DNA of 64,000 nucleotides, taken from Microbacterium sp. ET2 (GTDB lineage Bacteria > Actinomycetota > Actinomycetes > Actinomycetales > Microbacteriaceae). The notes under the pieces were generated by a model. That model made no database searches and was not told where the DNA came from. It was given only the letters and a program-made list of their open reading frames with translations. Position numbers and translations under genes: made by a program. Below are positions 1 through 10,687 of the stretch, in pieces. Position 1 is the first letter of the stretch. Every line of letters starts with the position of its first letter. The stretch lies in NCBI RefSeq assembly GCF_030347395.1, contig NZ_CP128170.1, positions 496,001-560,000 on the forward strand. The letters are read 5' to 3'.

Positions 1-567
1 CGACCACGTCGCGAGCTCGCGCGTGATGACGTTCTTGTCGTAGACGAACCCGGTCGTGCCCCAGGCCTTGCACACCGAGTAGTCGTTGGAAGGATCCCAC
101 GCTCGCCCGAGGTAGGCGGGATCCATGTTCGCCAGATTCGGCAGCAGCTCCTTGTTCAACGGGGTGAGGAGCTCGTTCTCGATCATCTGGGGGATGAACA
201 CCCCGGTCGGCACGACGATGTCGTAGCCGGACGTGCCCCGCGCCGCGACGAGCTTGGCGATCAGCTCTTCGTTCGAGCTGTAGGAGTCCAGCGCCACCCG
301 CGGCCCGAGCTCCGACGTGAAGTCCGCGATGACGTCGGGTGAGTCGTAGTCGCCCCAGGTGTAGATGGACAGATCGCTCTCGAGGTCGCCACCGGTGGCC
401 TGTGGGTTCGGTGCGCTCCCGCCACCCGGTGCACACGCTGCCAGCACCGCCGTCCCGCCGACGAGGGCGGCGAGGCTGAGAAAGCGCCGCCGGGACAGTT
501 CGCGCGCGATGACGGGTACGGCGGCGTCGGGGGCGAGGATGCGGATCGGGCTGCGGGATTCGTTCAT
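1..567 (-). CDS. Polyamine-type ABC transporter substrate-binding lipoprotein, 3' part missing
   Basis: This is the first 189 codons of a periplasmic-type binding protein; the reading frame runs off the left edge, so the C-terminal part is missing. The N-terminus has a twin-arginine-like stretch (SRRRF), a hydrophobic segment and a lipobox (LAAC) near residue 45, so it is probably a membrane-anchored lipoprotein. The mature part has the spermidine/putrescine (PotD-like) pattern, with IYTWGDYDSPD followed by YDIVVPTG. The start at 567 is preceded by AGGAGC. It follows the ATPase gene in the same direction after 43 bases, so the two form one operon. The substrate is inferred from family resemblance only. 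Confidence 0.85.
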   Translation of the reverse strand, partial: MNESRSPIRILAPDAAVPVIARELSRRRFLSLAALVGGTAVLAACAPGGGSAPNPQATGGDLESDLSIYTWGDYDSPDVIADFTSELGPRVALDSYSSNEELIAKLVAARGTSGYDIVVPTGVFIPQMIENELLTPLNKELLPNLANMDPAYLGRAWDPSNDYSVCKAWGTTGFVYDKNVITRELATWS

Positions 568-610
568 CGGTGCTCCTGGGGTCGGGAGGTCGGGAAATCC
601 GGTGAAGGGT

Positions 611-1795
611 TCAGGCGGTCGGCGGCGCGACGTAGCCGCCCTCCTCGGCGGCGTCGTCGAAGGGGAAGAGGAGGACGTGGTGGGGCGCCCACGCGCAGCG
701 CACCCGGTCGCCGACGCGCAGGGCCGGGGCGTCGGGCGTGGGTCGGCGGACCACGAGACTCTGGTCGCCGCCGAGGCTGACGAGGTACTGCATCGTCTCG
801 CCCAGGTGCGAGACGCCGATGAGTTCGCCCTCGACCGCATTCACCTCGCCGGCCGCGGATGACCCGGCGGGATCGATGCGGATGTTCTCGGGCCGCACCG
901 CGGCCTCGCCCTGCGGGCCCGTCAGCACCCGCTCCGTGCCGCGCACGACGACGTGTGGAGACTCGACCGCCGCGCCCGCGTCGACGACCGCTCCGCGGAA
1001 GAAGTTCTGCTGGCCGACGAACGCCGCCACGTAGGCCGTCGCCGGCCGCGCGTAGATGGTGTCCGAGTCCGCCAGCTGCTCGATGCGGCCATCGCGCATC
1101 ACCGCGATCCGGTCGCTCATCGACAGGGCCTCACCCTGATCATGGGTGACGAACACGAAGGTGATGCCCAACCGCGACTGCAGAAGCTTGAGCTCCAGCT
1201 GCATCTCCTCGCGCAGCTGCCGATCCAGGGCGCCGAGCGGCTCGTCCAGGAGCAGCACGGCGGGCCGGTTGACCAGGGCGCGTGCGAGGGCGATGCGCTG
1301 CTGCTGCCCGCCGGAGAGCTGCGTCGGCTTGCGGTCGGCGAACCGGCGCATCTGCACCATGTCCAGCGCGTCGGCGACCCGCTGCCGCACCTCCGCCTTC
1401 GGCGTGCGCGTCTGCTGCAGACCGTAGGCGACGTTCTCGGCGACGGACAGGTGAGGGAAGAGCGCGTAGGCCTGGAAGACGGTGTTCACGTCGCGGCGGT
1501 AGGGCGGAAGACCGAGCACGGAGCGGCCGGAGACGACGATGTCCCCGGCATCCGGATGCTCGAATCCCGCGATCATGCGGAGGGTCGTCGTCTTCCCGCA
1601 CCCGGAGGGCCCGAGGAGCGAGACGAACTCGCCGGCAGCGATCGCGAGAGACAGATCGTCGACAGCCGCCTGACCCGCGTAGCGCTTGGTGACCCGGTCG
1701 ATCACGACCGACCCCGTCGCCCCGCTCGCATCCTCCTCCGGCTGCGAGGTGCGCCCGCGCGGGCCGGGGTGTGTGGTGAGGGAAGCCTCGGGCAT
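611..1795 (-). CDS. potA: ABC transporter ATP-binding protein, spermidine/putrescine (PotA) type
   Basis: This 394-residue protein is the ATPase of an importer. It has a Walker A motif (GPSGCGKTT, residues 62-70), an ABC signature (LSGGQQQR), a Walker B motif (LLLDEP) and a C-terminal TOBE-like extension of about 100 residues, as in PotA/MalK-type subunits. An in-frame start exists 21 codons upstream, but 1795 is preferred because GGAGG sits five bases before it. The gene is followed by the binding-protein gene. The permeases are not in the window and may lie beyond the left edge. Polyamine specificity is inferred from the pairing with a PotD-like protein. Confidence 0.88.
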   Translation of the reverse strand: MPEASLTTHPGPRGRTSQPEEDASGATGSVVIDRVTKRYAGQAAVDDLSLAIAAGEFVSLLGPSGCGKTTTLRMIAGFEHPDAGDIVVSGRSVLGLPPYRRDVNTVFQAYALFPHLSVAENVAYGLQQTRTPKAEVRQRVADALDMVQMRRFADRKPTQLSGGQQQRIALARALVNRPAVLLLDEPLGALDRQLREEMQLELKLLQSRLGITFVFVTHDQGEALSMSDRIAVMRDGRIEQLADSDTIYARPATAYVAAFVGQQNFFRGAVVDAGAAVESPHVVVRGTERVLTGPQGEAAVRPENIRIDPAGSSAAGEVNAVEGELIGVSHLGETMQYLVSLGGDQSLVVRRPTPDAPALRVGDRVRCAWAPHHVLLFPFDDAAEEGGYVAPPTA

Positions 1796-2028
1796 GAATC
1801 CTCCGCGGGCGGCAGTGCCGCGTCTGTTCGAACCGCTGTGTCCCGTAGTCAAACACACGCGCTGTTGCTCGTACAGACGTGATTGTGTGTCGGAGTTGTA
1901 AAACCTCGCGGATTCCGTCGTCTATGTGCCGTAACGGTGACGGATTCGACCCTCTCAGCCATCGGCGCCGCGCCGTAACCGACACTCGCGAAGTACGCAA
2001 GGACCTGCCCTCGCCCGCGCGGCCGTCA

Positions 2029-2034
2029 TAGCGT
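2029..2034 (+). promoter_or_regulatory. -10 box (TAGCGT) of a leaderless transcript
   Basis: TAGCGT lies six bases before the ATG at 2041, and no Shine-Dalgarno sequence is present. This is the usual layout of leaderless actinobacterial mRNAs. Confidence 0.5.
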
Positions 2035-2040
2035 GGTGCG

Positions 2041-3171
2041 ATGCTGCCCACCGACATTCCCCACACCGCCCAGCTGCTCGAACTGATCGACGTCCGCGAC
2101 GACGCGAGCGTCACCATCGCCGTGGCATCGTCGCCCGTCCCCTCAGATCACGACAGAGTGCGAGGAGACCTGAGAAGCGCGGTGTCGGAGGCCGAGCGGA
2201 TGCTCGCCGAGAAGGACGTCGACGCCGCCGACGCGGAGGAGGTCGTGGCCGCGCTCCGCGCTCTGGAAGACGACGACGAGCTCTGGCGCCACCAATCGCG
2301 TTCGCTCGTGATCCTCGCCTCCCCGTCACGCGTCGAGGTCTTCCGCCTGGCCAACCGGGTCGAGCGCAACGTCGCCGTCGGCGATCGGTTCGACACCGGA
2401 GCACTCCTGCGCGCGACGGCGTTCCCGCATCGCGCCTTCATCATCCAGGTCTCCCAGGGCGGAGCCCGCCTGACGGAGATCAGCGCCGATCACGGCGTCG
2501 TCGCCCACGAGCTCGACCTGCCCGACGACCACCACGCGGTCCTCGAGCATGCCAGCAACGACGGCCAGGCCGACATGCCGCGCCCGCAGGGATCGACTGG
2601 AGACCGGATCGAGCGTGAACGCTTCTGCCGGGTCGTCCAGGACCGGGTCGTCGCCATCGCGCCCCGCGATGTTCCCGTGATCCTCGCCGCCACCGTCGAC
2701 CTCGACCCTGCCTACCGCGCGGTCAACACCCACCCTCGCCTTCTCGAAGCGAAGATCGACGCCCACCCCGATTCCCTCGACGACGCCGAACTCGAGCAGA
2801 AGGCGCGGGCGATCCTCGACGCGGAGTTCTCGCGTGAGCTGTCGGAGTGGCGGGAGCTCTTCGGCACGCGCAGAGCCGAGGACCTGGCGACCAGTCGCCT
2901 CGCCGAGGTTGCCGCGGCAGCAACCGCCGCAGCGGTCGACGAGCTTCTGTTCGACATCGACGCCACCCTCGAGGGCCAGATCGACGAGTTCGGCGTCATC
3001 ACCACCTCCGAGGAGCCGACCCCCTCGGCGTACGCCGTCGTCGACGAGATCGCCGCGCGGGTGCTGCGGGGCGGCGGAACGGTGCGGGGTGTGCGCAACG
3101 CCGACCTCGTCGACGGCTCACCCGTGGCGGCGCTCCTGCGTTTCCCGGTCTCAGCACCGGCTGAGGGGTGA
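2041..3171 (+). CDS. baeRF family 11-like protein
   Basis: This 376-residue protein resembles the bacterial archaeo-eukaryotic release-factor-like (baeRF) group. Its middle part, SLVILASPSRVEVFRL, and the following segment rich in charged strands fit that fold, and the length fits. baeRF proteins have been proposed to act on stalled ribosomes, but this subfamily has no proven role. No signal peptide or membrane segment is seen. The start is fixed by the TAGCGT box six bases upstream. The next gene begins at or just after its stop, so the two are probably co-transcribed. Confidence 0.6.
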   Translation: MLPTDIPHTAQLLELIDVRDDASVTIAVASSPVPSDHDRVRGDLRSAVSEAERMLAEKDVDAADAEEVVAALRALEDDDELWRHQSRSLVILASPSRVEVFRLANRVERNVAVGDRFDTGALLRATAFPHRAFIIQVSQGGARLTEISADHGVVAHELDLPDDHHAVLEHASNDGQADMPRPQGSTGDRIERERFCRVVQDRVVAIAPRDVPVILAATVDLDPAYRAVNTHPRLLEAKIDAHPDSLDDAELEQKARAILDAEFSRELSEWRELFGTRRAEDLATSRLAEVAAAATAAAVDELLFDIDATLEGQIDEFGVITTSEEPTPSAYAVVDEIAARVLRGGGTVRGVRNADLVDGSPVAALLRFPVSAPAEG

Positions 3172-3188
3172 CGTGCGAGGATGACCGG

Positions 3189-4460
3189 ATGGCGCGTACC
3201 CCGACGGCTCTGCTGAGCCCCGCCGACCAGCAGCGGCGCCGCGGCCTGCGCACGATGAAGGCCGTGGCCCTGGGCGCTCTGCTGGCGATGGCCGTGGTGT
3301 TCGCCATCGCCTTCTCGCTCCAGGAGCAGGTGCCCTGGCTCGGTTACGTCCGCGCCGCCGCCGAGGGCGGCATGGTGGGAGCCCTCGCGGACTGGTTCGC
3401 GGTGACGGCGCTGTTCCGGCATCCGCTCGGTCTCCCCATCCCGCACACCGCCATCATCCCCAAGCGCAAGGACGAGATCGGCCGCACGCTCGGCGAGTTC
3501 GTCGAGACCGAGTTCCTGCGCGGTGACGTCGTGCGCACGAAGCTCGCCGCGACCCATGTGTCGCGCCGGGCGGGCGAGTGGCTGCGCGAACCCGCGCATG
3601 CAGCCCGGGTGGGTTCCGAAGCCTCGGTGATCGCCGCCGGCGTCCTGCGCGCCCTGAGCGATGACGATGTGCGCGACGTGATCGAAGAGCTTGCTCGCGA
3701 GCACGTGCTCGTTCCGGAGTGGGGCCCTCCCGTCGGCGCGTGGCTCGGCCGAGTGATCGACGCGGGCGCCCACCACAGCGCCGTCGATCTGGCCGCGGAG
3801 ACCATCGACCACTGGCTCTCGGCCAACAGAGTGGCGTTCGAGGGTCTGGTCTCGCGGCGACTGCCCAGCTGGGTGCCCCGGATCGCTCAACGCCTCGTCG
3901 ACGAGACGGTGTACAACGAAGCGGTGAAGTTCGTCGCGGCCGTGCGCGCCGATCCCGATCATCCGGCGCGGCATGCGATCGACGGCTACCTCGAGCGGCT
4001 CGCCCAGAACCTGCAGACGGACCCCGCCACCATCGGACGACTCGAAGACGCCAAGGGCGCGCTGTTCGACAGCCCGCGGGTCCGCGAACTCGCCGCGCAG
4101 GCCTGGGGCACCGCGAAGTCCGGACTGCTGGCTGCCCTCGACGACCCCGACAGCGGCCTGCGCCGCCGACTGACCGATGCGCTGGCCGACATCGGCGAGC
4201 GTCTGGTGACCGACACCGCACTGCAGCAGCGTGCCGACGGCTGGGTGACCGAGGCGGCGGTCTTCCTCGTCGACCGATACCGCCACGACATCGCCTCGAT
4301 CATCACCGACACCGTCGAGAAGTGGGACCCCGAGGAGACCACCGAGAAGATCGAGCTCATGGTCGGGCGCGACCTCCAGTACATCCGGCTCAACGGCACC
4401 ATCGTCGGGTCGCTGGCGGGTCTGGTCATCTATACGATCGCCCGCGCCATCTGGGGATGA
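3189..4460 (+). CDS. DUF445 family membrane protein
   Basis: This 423-residue protein has one hydrophobic segment near the N-terminus (GALLAMAVVFAIAFSL) and another at the very C-terminus (IVGSLAGLVIYTIARAI). Between them is the DUF445 pattern, including GALADWFAVTALFRHPLGLPIPHTAIIP. DUF445 (YjiN-like) proteins are conserved but have no established function. A GTG at 3168 overlaps the preceding stop, but the ATG at 3189 is preferred because GAGGA lies eight bases upstream. The 3' end overlaps the possible ATG of the next gene. Confidence 0.85.
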   Translation: MARTPTALLSPADQQRRRGLRTMKAVALGALLAMAVVFAIAFSLQEQVPWLGYVRAAAEGGMVGALADWFAVTALFRHPLGLPIPHTAIIPKRKDEIGRTLGEFVETEFLRGDVVRTKLAATHVSRRAGEWLREPAHAARVGSEASVIAAGVLRALSDDDVRDVIEELAREHVLVPEWGPPVGAWLGRVIDAGAHHSAVDLAAETIDHWLSANRVAFEGLVSRRLPSWVPRIAQRLVDETVYNEAVKFVAAVRADPDHPARHAIDGYLERLAQNLQTDPATIGRLEDAKGALFDSPRVRELAAQAWGTAKSGLLAALDDPDSGLRRRLTDALADIGERLVTDTALQQRADGWVTEAAVFLVDRYRHDIASIITDTVEKWDPEETTEKIELMVGRDLQYIRLNGTIVGSLAGLVIYTIARAIWG

Positions 4461-4474
4461 CGCTCCTGCGGCGC

Positions 4475-4480
4475 TACAGT
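4475..4480 (+). promoter_or_regulatory. -10 box (TACAGT) before a GTG start
   Basis: TACAGT lies six bases before the GTG at 4487, inside the end of the preceding reading frame region. It supports a separate leaderless transcript for the small gene that follows. Confidence 0.4.
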
Positions 4481-4486
4481 GAGCGC

Positions 4487-4834
4487 GTGGAATCGATGGG
4501 CGGCGAACTGCTCTTCAGCTACGGCACACTCCAGCAGCCCGAGGTGCAGCTGGACACCTTCGGCAGGATCGTCGAGGCCGAACCCGACATCCTGCCCGGA
4601 TTCACGGTGGACTACGCCGAGATCGTCGACGAACGCGTCGTGGATGTCTCGGGGCACGCGGTGCACCCCATCGTGCGCCCCACGGGCAATCCGCTGGACA
4701 AGGTGGTGGGGAAGGTCATGTCCATCACCGAGGACGAGCTCGACGCCGCCGACGAGTACGAGGTCTCGCTCTATCGCCGCATCTCGGCCCCGCTCGCCAG
4801 CGGCCGCGTCGCCTGGGTGTACGTGACGGCGTGA
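4487..4834 (+). CDS. Gamma-glutamylcyclotransferase/AIG2-like family protein
   Basis: This protein of about 115 residues begins with the family's substrate-loop signature LFSYGTLQQPEVQ. It also contains VVGKVMSITEDELDAADEYE, where the first Glu after the strand is the usual catalytic position. Family members act on gamma-glutamyl amines or peptides, or serve as uncharacterised AIG2-like proteins; the substrate here is unknown. Starts at 4457 (ATGA overlap with the previous stop), 4487 and 4496 are all in frame. 4487 is chosen because of the TACAGT box six bases before it. The stop overlaps the next gene's GTG by four bases. Confidence 0.75.
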   Translation: MESMGGELLFSYGTLQQPEVQLDTFGRIVEAEPDILPGFTVDYAEIVDERVVDVSGHAVHPIVRPTGNPLDKVVGKVMSITEDELDAADEYEVSLYRRISAPLASGRVAWVYVTA

Positions 4835-5733
4835 GCGGCCTCTTCCACGACCCGCTCTGGCCCCGTGCCGGCGAGTGGCCGTCCGCGCACGACGGCGCCG
4901 AGATCTCGGGGCGCGTCGATGTCGCGATCCTCGGCGTGCCGACCTGGCGGACGTCGCTGTCGGCGACCGGAGCGCACGCCACCCCCGCCGCCGTGCGTGC
5001 GGCGCTGCAGCGGTACAGCGCCACCCTGATCGGTCCGCCTGCGCTCGACCTCGACGCCGCACTGTCGATCGTCGACGCCGGGGACGTGCCCGAGCCCGAC
5101 GGCGACGCCGGCGAGGCGCGCGTCCGCCGAACTGTGGCCGACCTCGTCGCCCGTGGCGCGTTCGTCGTCGGTCTCGGTGGCGACAACGCCGCGACCGTGC
5201 CGGTGGTCCAGGGTGGGCGGGCGGGCGGCCTCATCACCCTCGACGCCCACCTCGACCTGCGCGACGGCAGGTCGAACGGCTCGCCGGTTCGCCGGCTCAT
5301 CGAGGACGGGCTCGATCCACGACGGATCGTGCAGATCGGCATCGCGGACTTCGCCAACTCCCCCGCGTACGTCGCGCGCGCCGTGGAACTGGGGATCACC
5401 CTCATCACCCTGGATGAGGTGCGCCGTCGCCCCGCCGCTGACCTCATGGCCGAGGCGTTCGAGATCGCAGGAGCGGGTGCAGGCGGCGTGCACCTGGACA
5501 TCGATGTGGATGTCTGCGACCGCTCGGTCGCACCGGGCTGCCCGGCCTCGGTTCCGGGTGGGCTGAGCGCTGATGCGCTTCGCGCGCTGGTGCGGTCGGC
5601 GACGTCCGATGCCCGGCTGGTCTCAGCCGATATCGTCGAGGTCGACGCGACGGCCGACACCGAGGACGGCCGGACGGTGCGACTGGCCGCGCTGTGCGTC
5701 CTGGAGCTTCTGGCGGGGAGAGCGATCCGATGA
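4831..5733 (+). CDS. Arginase/agmatinase/formiminoglutamase family enzyme, possibly HutG-like
   Basis: This 300-residue protein has the ureohydrolase metal motifs DAHLD and DIDVDVCD. In the first motif, usually GGDHS, it reads GGDNA, so the expected metal-binding His is Asn119. The family hydrolyses guanidino or formimidoyl groups using two Mn ions. The nearby histidine-degradation genes lack a formiminoglutamate hydrolase, and this gene could supply it. That role is inference; agmatinase or another ureohydrolase activity is possible. The GTG start overlaps the preceding stop by four bases, and the 3' end overlaps the phosphatase gene by four bases, so this is a tight operon. Confidence 0.75.
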   Translation: MSGLFHDPLWPRAGEWPSAHDGAEISGRVDVAILGVPTWRTSLSATGAHATPAAVRAALQRYSATLIGPPALDLDAALSIVDAGDVPEPDGDAGEARVRRTVADLVARGAFVVGLGGDNAATVPVVQGGRAGGLITLDAHLDLRDGRSNGSPVRRLIEDGLDPRRIVQIGIADFANSPAYVARAVELGITLITLDEVRRRPAADLMAEAFEIAGAGAGGVHLDIDVDVCDRSVAPGCPASVPGGLSADALRALVRSATSDARLVSADIVEVDATADTEDGRTVRLAALCVLELLAGRAIR

Positions 5734-6203
5734 CGATCGAACTGGTGCTGGCGCGACATGCGAAGTCGGACTGGGGCGACCCCGGGCTCCGCGATCACGA
5801 TCGCTCGTTGAACGAGCGCGGCCGGCGCGATGCGCCGCGCATGGCCGCGCGCCTGGCCGGAACGGGGTTCCGCCCCGATGCGCTGCTGTCGAGCACCGCC
5901 GTGCGCGCCCGCACGACCGCGGAGGCCTTCGCCGCGGCGCTGGAGACCACGGTCACCCTTGTCCCCGACCTGTACGGCGCCTCACCCTCGACGCTCCTCG
6001 CCACCGCGTCGGAAAGCGGCGCCCTGCGGGTGATGCTCGTCGCCCACAACCCCGGGATGGCGGAGCTCGCCGACGCCCTCTCCGGAGGCCGGATCGGCGA
6101 GATGCCCACGTGCGCGGTCGCCCGGTTCCACTGGGATGATGACGACTGGGCCGTCGTCGGCGCGGTCGACCCGACGGAGTGGCACATCGACACACCCCGC
6201 TGA
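5730..6203 (+). CDS. SixA-type histidine phosphatase family protein
   Basis: This 157-residue protein starts with LVLARHAKSDW, the RHxK catalytic motif of the SixA branch of the histidine phosphatase superfamily. VAHNPGM supplies the second catalytic His. SixA-like enzymes remove phosphate from phosphohistidine or other substrates; the target here is unknown. The ATG at 5730 overlaps the preceding stop and has GGGGAG upstream. The gene converges on hutI with only six bases between the stops, and no terminator is visible. Confidence 0.85.
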   Translation: MTIELVLARHAKSDWGDPGLRDHDRSLNERGRRDAPRMAARLAGTGFRPDALLSSTAVRARTTAEAFAAALETTVTLVPDLYGASPSTLLATASESGALRVMLVAHNPGMAELADALSGGRIGEMPTCAVARFHWDDDDWAVVGAVDPTEWHIDTPR

Positions 6204-6209
6204 GGCGAG

Positions 6210-7402
6210 CTACGCGACGCGTCCGCCGTCCTTCCAGACCGCCGCGACGATCGGCACACCCGGCCGGTAAGCCAGGTGCGTCCTCGACGGCGCATCCAGC
6301 AGCACCGCATCGGCCCTCATCCCCGGAGCCAGGGCGCCGACGTCGCTGCGTCGGAGCGCCCGAGCCCCTCCCGCTGTCGCCGCCCACACCGCCTCGGCGA
6401 CGGTCAGACCCATCTCGCGCACCGCGAGGGCGACCATCAGGGGCATCGAGCTGGTGAAACTCGACCCGGGGTTGCAGTCGCTCGCGAGGGCGATGGTGAC
6501 GCCGGCGTCGACGAGCCGACGGGCGTCGGGGTAGGGCTGCCGCGTGGAGAACTCCACCCCGGGCAGGAGCGTGGCGACGGTGGCCGACCCCGCGAGCAGG
6601 CGGACATCGGCGTCGGTGAGGTACGTGCAGTGATCGACGGATGCGGCGCCGAGACCGACCGCCAGGGCGACACCCGGGCCCTCCCCGAGCTGATTCCCGT
6701 GCACGCGGGGCTGAAGGCTGCGGGCGAGGCCCGCCTCGAGGACCCGGCGCGCCTCCGCCGCGGTGAAGGCGCCGTCCTCGCAGAAGACATCCACCCACTT
6801 CGCCACGGGCGCGCAGCGCTCGAGCATCGGCCCGCACACGAGATCGACGTAACCCTCGCGGTCACCGGCGTACTCCGGCGGGATCACGTGAGCTCCGAGG
6901 AACGTCACCTCGTCGGTCACCTCGGCCGCGAGGCGAGCAAGCCGCTCCTCGTCGTCGACGGTCAGCCCGTACCCCGTCTTGATCTCCACCGTCGTGGTTC
7001 CCTGGCGGCGCATCTCGCCGATGAACCCGGCAAGGCGATTCCGAAGCTCCTCGTCCCCGGCCGCACGTGTGGCCTCGACGGTGCGACGTATGCCCCCGGC
7101 GGAATAGGACCTGCCGGCCATCCGAGCCTCGAACTCGTCGGCGCGGTCACCCCCGAACACCAGGTGCGTGTGTGAGTCGACGAACCCGGGAAGCACCGCC
7201 CGCCCCGCGGCATCCACGGTCCTCATCCCGGTCGTTGAGCGAGCGAAGCGAGACGAAACGTCCGACGCCTCCCCTGCGGCCCCGACCCATGCGATCCGAC
7301 CGTCGTCGATCAGCACAGCGGCGCCGCGGAGCGTGCCACACGCGTCGCCGTCGCGGGCGACGTTCGTCGTCAGCTCCCCGATGTTCGTGATGAGCGTCAC
7401 CG

Positions 7403-7406
<4 letters not shown>
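6210..7406 (-). CDS. hutI: Imidazolonepropionase
   Basis: HutI hydrolyses imidazolone-5-propionate to N-formimino-L-glutamate, the third step of histidine degradation. The 398-residue protein has the amidohydrolase metal motif [19 protein letters not shown], the HutI signature EIKTGYGL and a later SDCNPGSS. The GTG at 7406 overlaps the hutU stop by four bases. Near residue 50 there is an unusual segment, [10 protein letters not shown], encoded by an interspersed-repeat-like sequence (7230-7260). It is in frame and sits before the conserved VLPGFVDSH, so it may be tolerated as a surface loop. Confidence 0.95.
7230..7260. repeat. Interspersed-repeat-like segment inside hutI
   Basis: These 31 bases (GGTCGTTGAGCGAGCG, then AAGCGAGACGAAACG) differ in character from the surrounding coding sequence. 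They resemble a short repeat that I recall seeing scattered between genes in Microbacteriaceae. The recollection is not backed by a search, and no second copy was found in this window. Read in the hutI frame they give an in-frame insertion of about ten residues. Confidence 0.4.
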
Positions 7407-9060
<1,654 letters not shown>

Positions 9061-9064
<4 letters not shown>

Positions 9065-10629
9065 GAGTGCTCCTCGGAGGTGATCGGGGAAAGGGCGGAT
9101 GCCGCGGCGCGGGCGATCGCACCGCGGGAGACGAGGTCGGTGACCGCCTCGATCTCGGGCGAGAGGAAGCGGTCGGGACCGGGGACGCCGGCGGCCTCGC
9201 ACACGAGGTCGGCGACGGCGCCGGTGGCCGGTGCCGGCCGGAGCGGGGCGCGCAGCCGCTGTGCCCTCGCCCCGGTGATGACCTCGATCGCCAGGACACG
9301 GGCGAGGCCATCCACCGCGCGTCGGAGTTTGCGTCCCGCCGCCCACCCCATCGACACATGGTCTTCCTGCATCGCCGAGGACGGGATCGAATCCACCGAT
9401 GCCGGGGCGGCGAGGCGCTGGAGCTCCGACACGATGCCCGCGGCGGCGTACTGGGCGATCATGAGTCCCGAATCGACGCCGGGCTCGTGGGCGAGGAAGG
9501 GGGGAAGGCCCTGATTGCGTGCGACGTCGAGCGCGCGGTCGGTGCGCCGCTCCGAGATCGACGCCACATCGGCGACGGCGATCGCGAGGAAGTCCAGCAC
9601 GTAGGCGATCGGCGCCCCGTGGAAGTTGCCGTTGGACTCCACGCGGCCGTCGAGGGTGACGACGGGGTTGTCGATGACGGCGGCGAGTTCCCGCTCGGCG
9701 ACCAATCGTGCGTGGGTCAGGGTGTCACGGGCGGCGCCGTGCACCTGCGGGCTGCAGCGCAGCGAGTACGCATCCTGCACCCGCGTGCACACCTCGGGAT
9801 CGCGATGACTGGCGACGATGCCCGATCCGGCGAGGAGAGCCCGCAGGTGCGCGGCCGAATCCCGCTGACCGGGGTGCGGCCGCAGCTGCATCAGATCGGC
9901 GGCGAACACCGCGTCGGTACCGAGCTGGCTCTCGATGGACAGCGCGGCGGCGACATCGGCGGTATCGAGGAGCATCTCCAGGTCGTGGGCGGCGAGGAGG
10001 AGCATCCCCAGCATCCCGTCGGTGCCGTTGATGAGGGCGAGCCCCTCCTTCTCCTCGAGCACGAGAGGGGTGAGGGATGCCGCGGCGAGCGCCTCCCGCG
10101 CCGACGTGACGTCACCGCCGCGCACCCGCACCTCGCCCTCCCCCATGGCCGCGAGCGCGACGTGGGCGAGGGGTGCGAGGTCGCCCGAGCACCCGAGCGA
10201 GCCGTACTCCCGGACGACCGGGGTGATCCCGGCGTTCAGCATGCCCGCGTAGACCTCGACGACCTCGGCGCGCACACCCGTGCGCCCCGACGCGAGGGTC
10301 TGGAGGCGCAGGAGCTGCAGCGCCCGAATGACTTCGTCCTCGACCTCGGCGCCCGTCCCGGCGGCGTGCGAGCGGATGAGGCTCGCCTGCAGCTGTCGCC
10401 GTCGCTCGGGGGCGATGAAGGTGGTCGCAAGCGCGCCGAAACCCGTCGAGATGCCGTAGTGCGGGCGCGGGTCGTCGGCGAGGCTCTCGATGAGGGCACG
10501 GGTCTCGCGCACCTGCGCGAGTCCCGCGTCGGATACCCGGACCGCGGCACCGTGACGGGAGACGGAGACGACATCGGCCCCGGTGAGCGGGCGATCGCCG
10601 ACGAGCACCTCGGAGGACAGCAGGGACAT
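9061..10629 (-). CDS. hutH: Histidine ammonia-lyase
   Basis: HutH removes ammonia from histidine to give urocanate. The 522-residue protein has the family pattern around the MIO cofactor, [14 protein letters not shown]. The cofactor triad is Cys-Ser-Gly rather than the more common Ala-Ser-Gly; the essential Ser and Gly are kept. The start at 10629 is chosen because it begins the conserved N-terminus, and GAGGAG lies about 12 bases upstream. A further in-frame ATG at 10707 would extend into the divergent regulator. It is the first gene of the hut operon. Confidence 0.95.
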
Positions 10630-10687
10630 GACTCGATTGCACTCCTCGCCATCGTGCGACGCCAGCGCCCCGTGGCATCCTGTGTCT

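Noticed and set aside
2712..4286. A 524-codon minus-strand frame opposite the baeRF-like and DUF445 genes
   Set aside because: No motif or ribosome site was found; the plus-strand genes explain the sequence.
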